Below, in pieces: positions 20,272 through 20,466 of a stretch of 20,466 nt of DNA. Within the stretch, counting starts at the first letter, position 1; the number at the start of each line of letters is the position of its first letter. Source of the DNA: a virus. Position numbers and translations under genes: made by a program. The notes under the pieces were generated by a model. The model did no database searches and had not been told where the DNA came from. It saw only the letters and a program-made list of their open reading frames with translations. Location of the stretch: positions 1-20,466 of IMG/VR virus record IMGVR_UViG_3300032047_001675. One strand, 5' to 3'.

Positions 20272-20466
20272 TTAAAACCAGCACCCATATGTCCAAATGC
20301 CGCTGTATCTCCAAATATTGGTTGTTTAAGTTCTAAGAAATCTATAATACCTTTTGGTGATAAATCATAACCTTTAATCACTTCATGTTTACCATCAACA
20401 ATAGCACTTGCTTGAAGTGGTTGGTTATATCCAATTGCATAAGCAAGTTGAACTGTTACTTCTTTA
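20262..20466 (-). CDS. metK: S-adenosylmethionine synthetase, C-terminal end (runs off right edge)
   Basis: The frame enters from the right edge and ends at TAA (20264-20262), giving 67 residues. TVQLAYAIGYNQPLQ, LSPKGIIDFLELKQPIF and DTAAFGHMGAGFKW match the MetK C-terminal domain (E. coli Q-V-S-Y-A-I-G, L-x-P-x-G-L-I-x-x-L-D-L-x-x-P-I-Y and T-A-A-Y-G-H-F-G...W). The segment between the first two blocks is about ten residues shorter than in E. coli, and the protein ends soon after the Trp. Reaction: methionine + ATP to SAM. Most of the gene, including the ATP site, lies outside the window, so activity cannot be judged. It heads the apt-nucleosidase cassette. Confidence 0.85.
   Translation of the reverse strand, partial: KEVTVQLAYAIGYNQPLQASAIVDGKHEVIKGYDLSPKGIIDFLELKQPIFGDTAAFGHMGAGFKWK

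Noticed and set aside
1-20466. tRNA genes, CRISPR arrays, insertion sequences or an attachment site
   Set aside because: No cloverleaf-like segments, spaced repeat arrays, transposase or integrase motifs were seen in the intergenic gaps, all of which are under about 170 bases.

Overview
The window is a piece of a large, A+T-rich, tailed-phage genome, most likely a T4-like myovirus infecting a member of the Bacteroidetes (Flavobacteriia-like). Every gene I accept lies on the minus strand. Genes are tightly packed, with many ATGA, TAATG or abutting junctions and no intergenic gap above about 170 bases. The phage assignment rests on baseplate proteins (gp6-, gp25- and gp5/OB-fold-like), a gp55-like late sigma factor and a GroES-like co-chaperonin. 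The host assignment rests on at least six promoters with the Bacteroidetes -33 YTTG / -7 TAnnTTnG architecture and a constant 20-nt spacer, on the scarcity of Shine-Dalgarno sequences, and on a small protein resembling the Bacteroidetes family DUF4494.

Layout, left to right (transcription runs right to left). 1-5226: late structural module: the start of a probable fibre/decoration protein, baseplate wedge gp6-like, gp25-like, two unknown proteins, an OB-fold spike/hub protein and a helical protein. 5219-6981: gp55-like sigma factor, a small membrane coiled-coil protein and an HD-domain phosphohydrolase. 7064-9164: GroES-like protein, ClpP-like protease and a membrane/coiled-coil protein. 9332-10874: UV-damage endonuclease (UvdE), a small unknown protein and an Hsp20 chaperone. 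10997-13919: nine small unknown genes. 14019-17861: a MoxR/CobS-type AAA+ ATPase, a large HExxH + VWA protein and a small membrane protein. 17942-20466: a translationally coupled metabolic cassette: dTDP-glucose 4,6-dehydratase, hotdog thioesterase, MTA/SAH nucleosidase, adenine phosphoribosyltransferase and the C-terminus of S-adenosylmethionine synthetase.

The strongest unexplained signal is regulatory. Four genes (uvdE, the AAA+ ATPase, the VWA protein and the 65-aa membrane protein) share a composite promoter with invariant geometry: TTAACA-N5-TTAACAT, then exactly 6 nt, YTTG, exactly 20 nt, TAnnTTAG. The 11-bp direct repeat next to the -33 element looks like the site of an OmpR/PhoB-type response regulator (Bacillus PhoP boxes have this form) or of a phage-encoded activator. 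Other promoters in the window (clpP, 13919 gene) have the same core without the repeat, so they act as internal controls. Hsp20 has its own pair of TGACA/TGTCA palindromes.

The second notable system is metabolic. MetK makes SAM, the nucleosidase cleaves SAH/MTA to adenine, and APRT returns adenine to AMP. This is a compact SAM-turnover and adenine-salvage route carried by a phage. The third is a concentration of proteostasis genes: GroES, ClpP, Hsp20, MoxR AAA+ and a VWA protein with a metallopeptidase-like motif. I saw no tRNA, rRNA, CRISPR array, insertion sequence or integrase.
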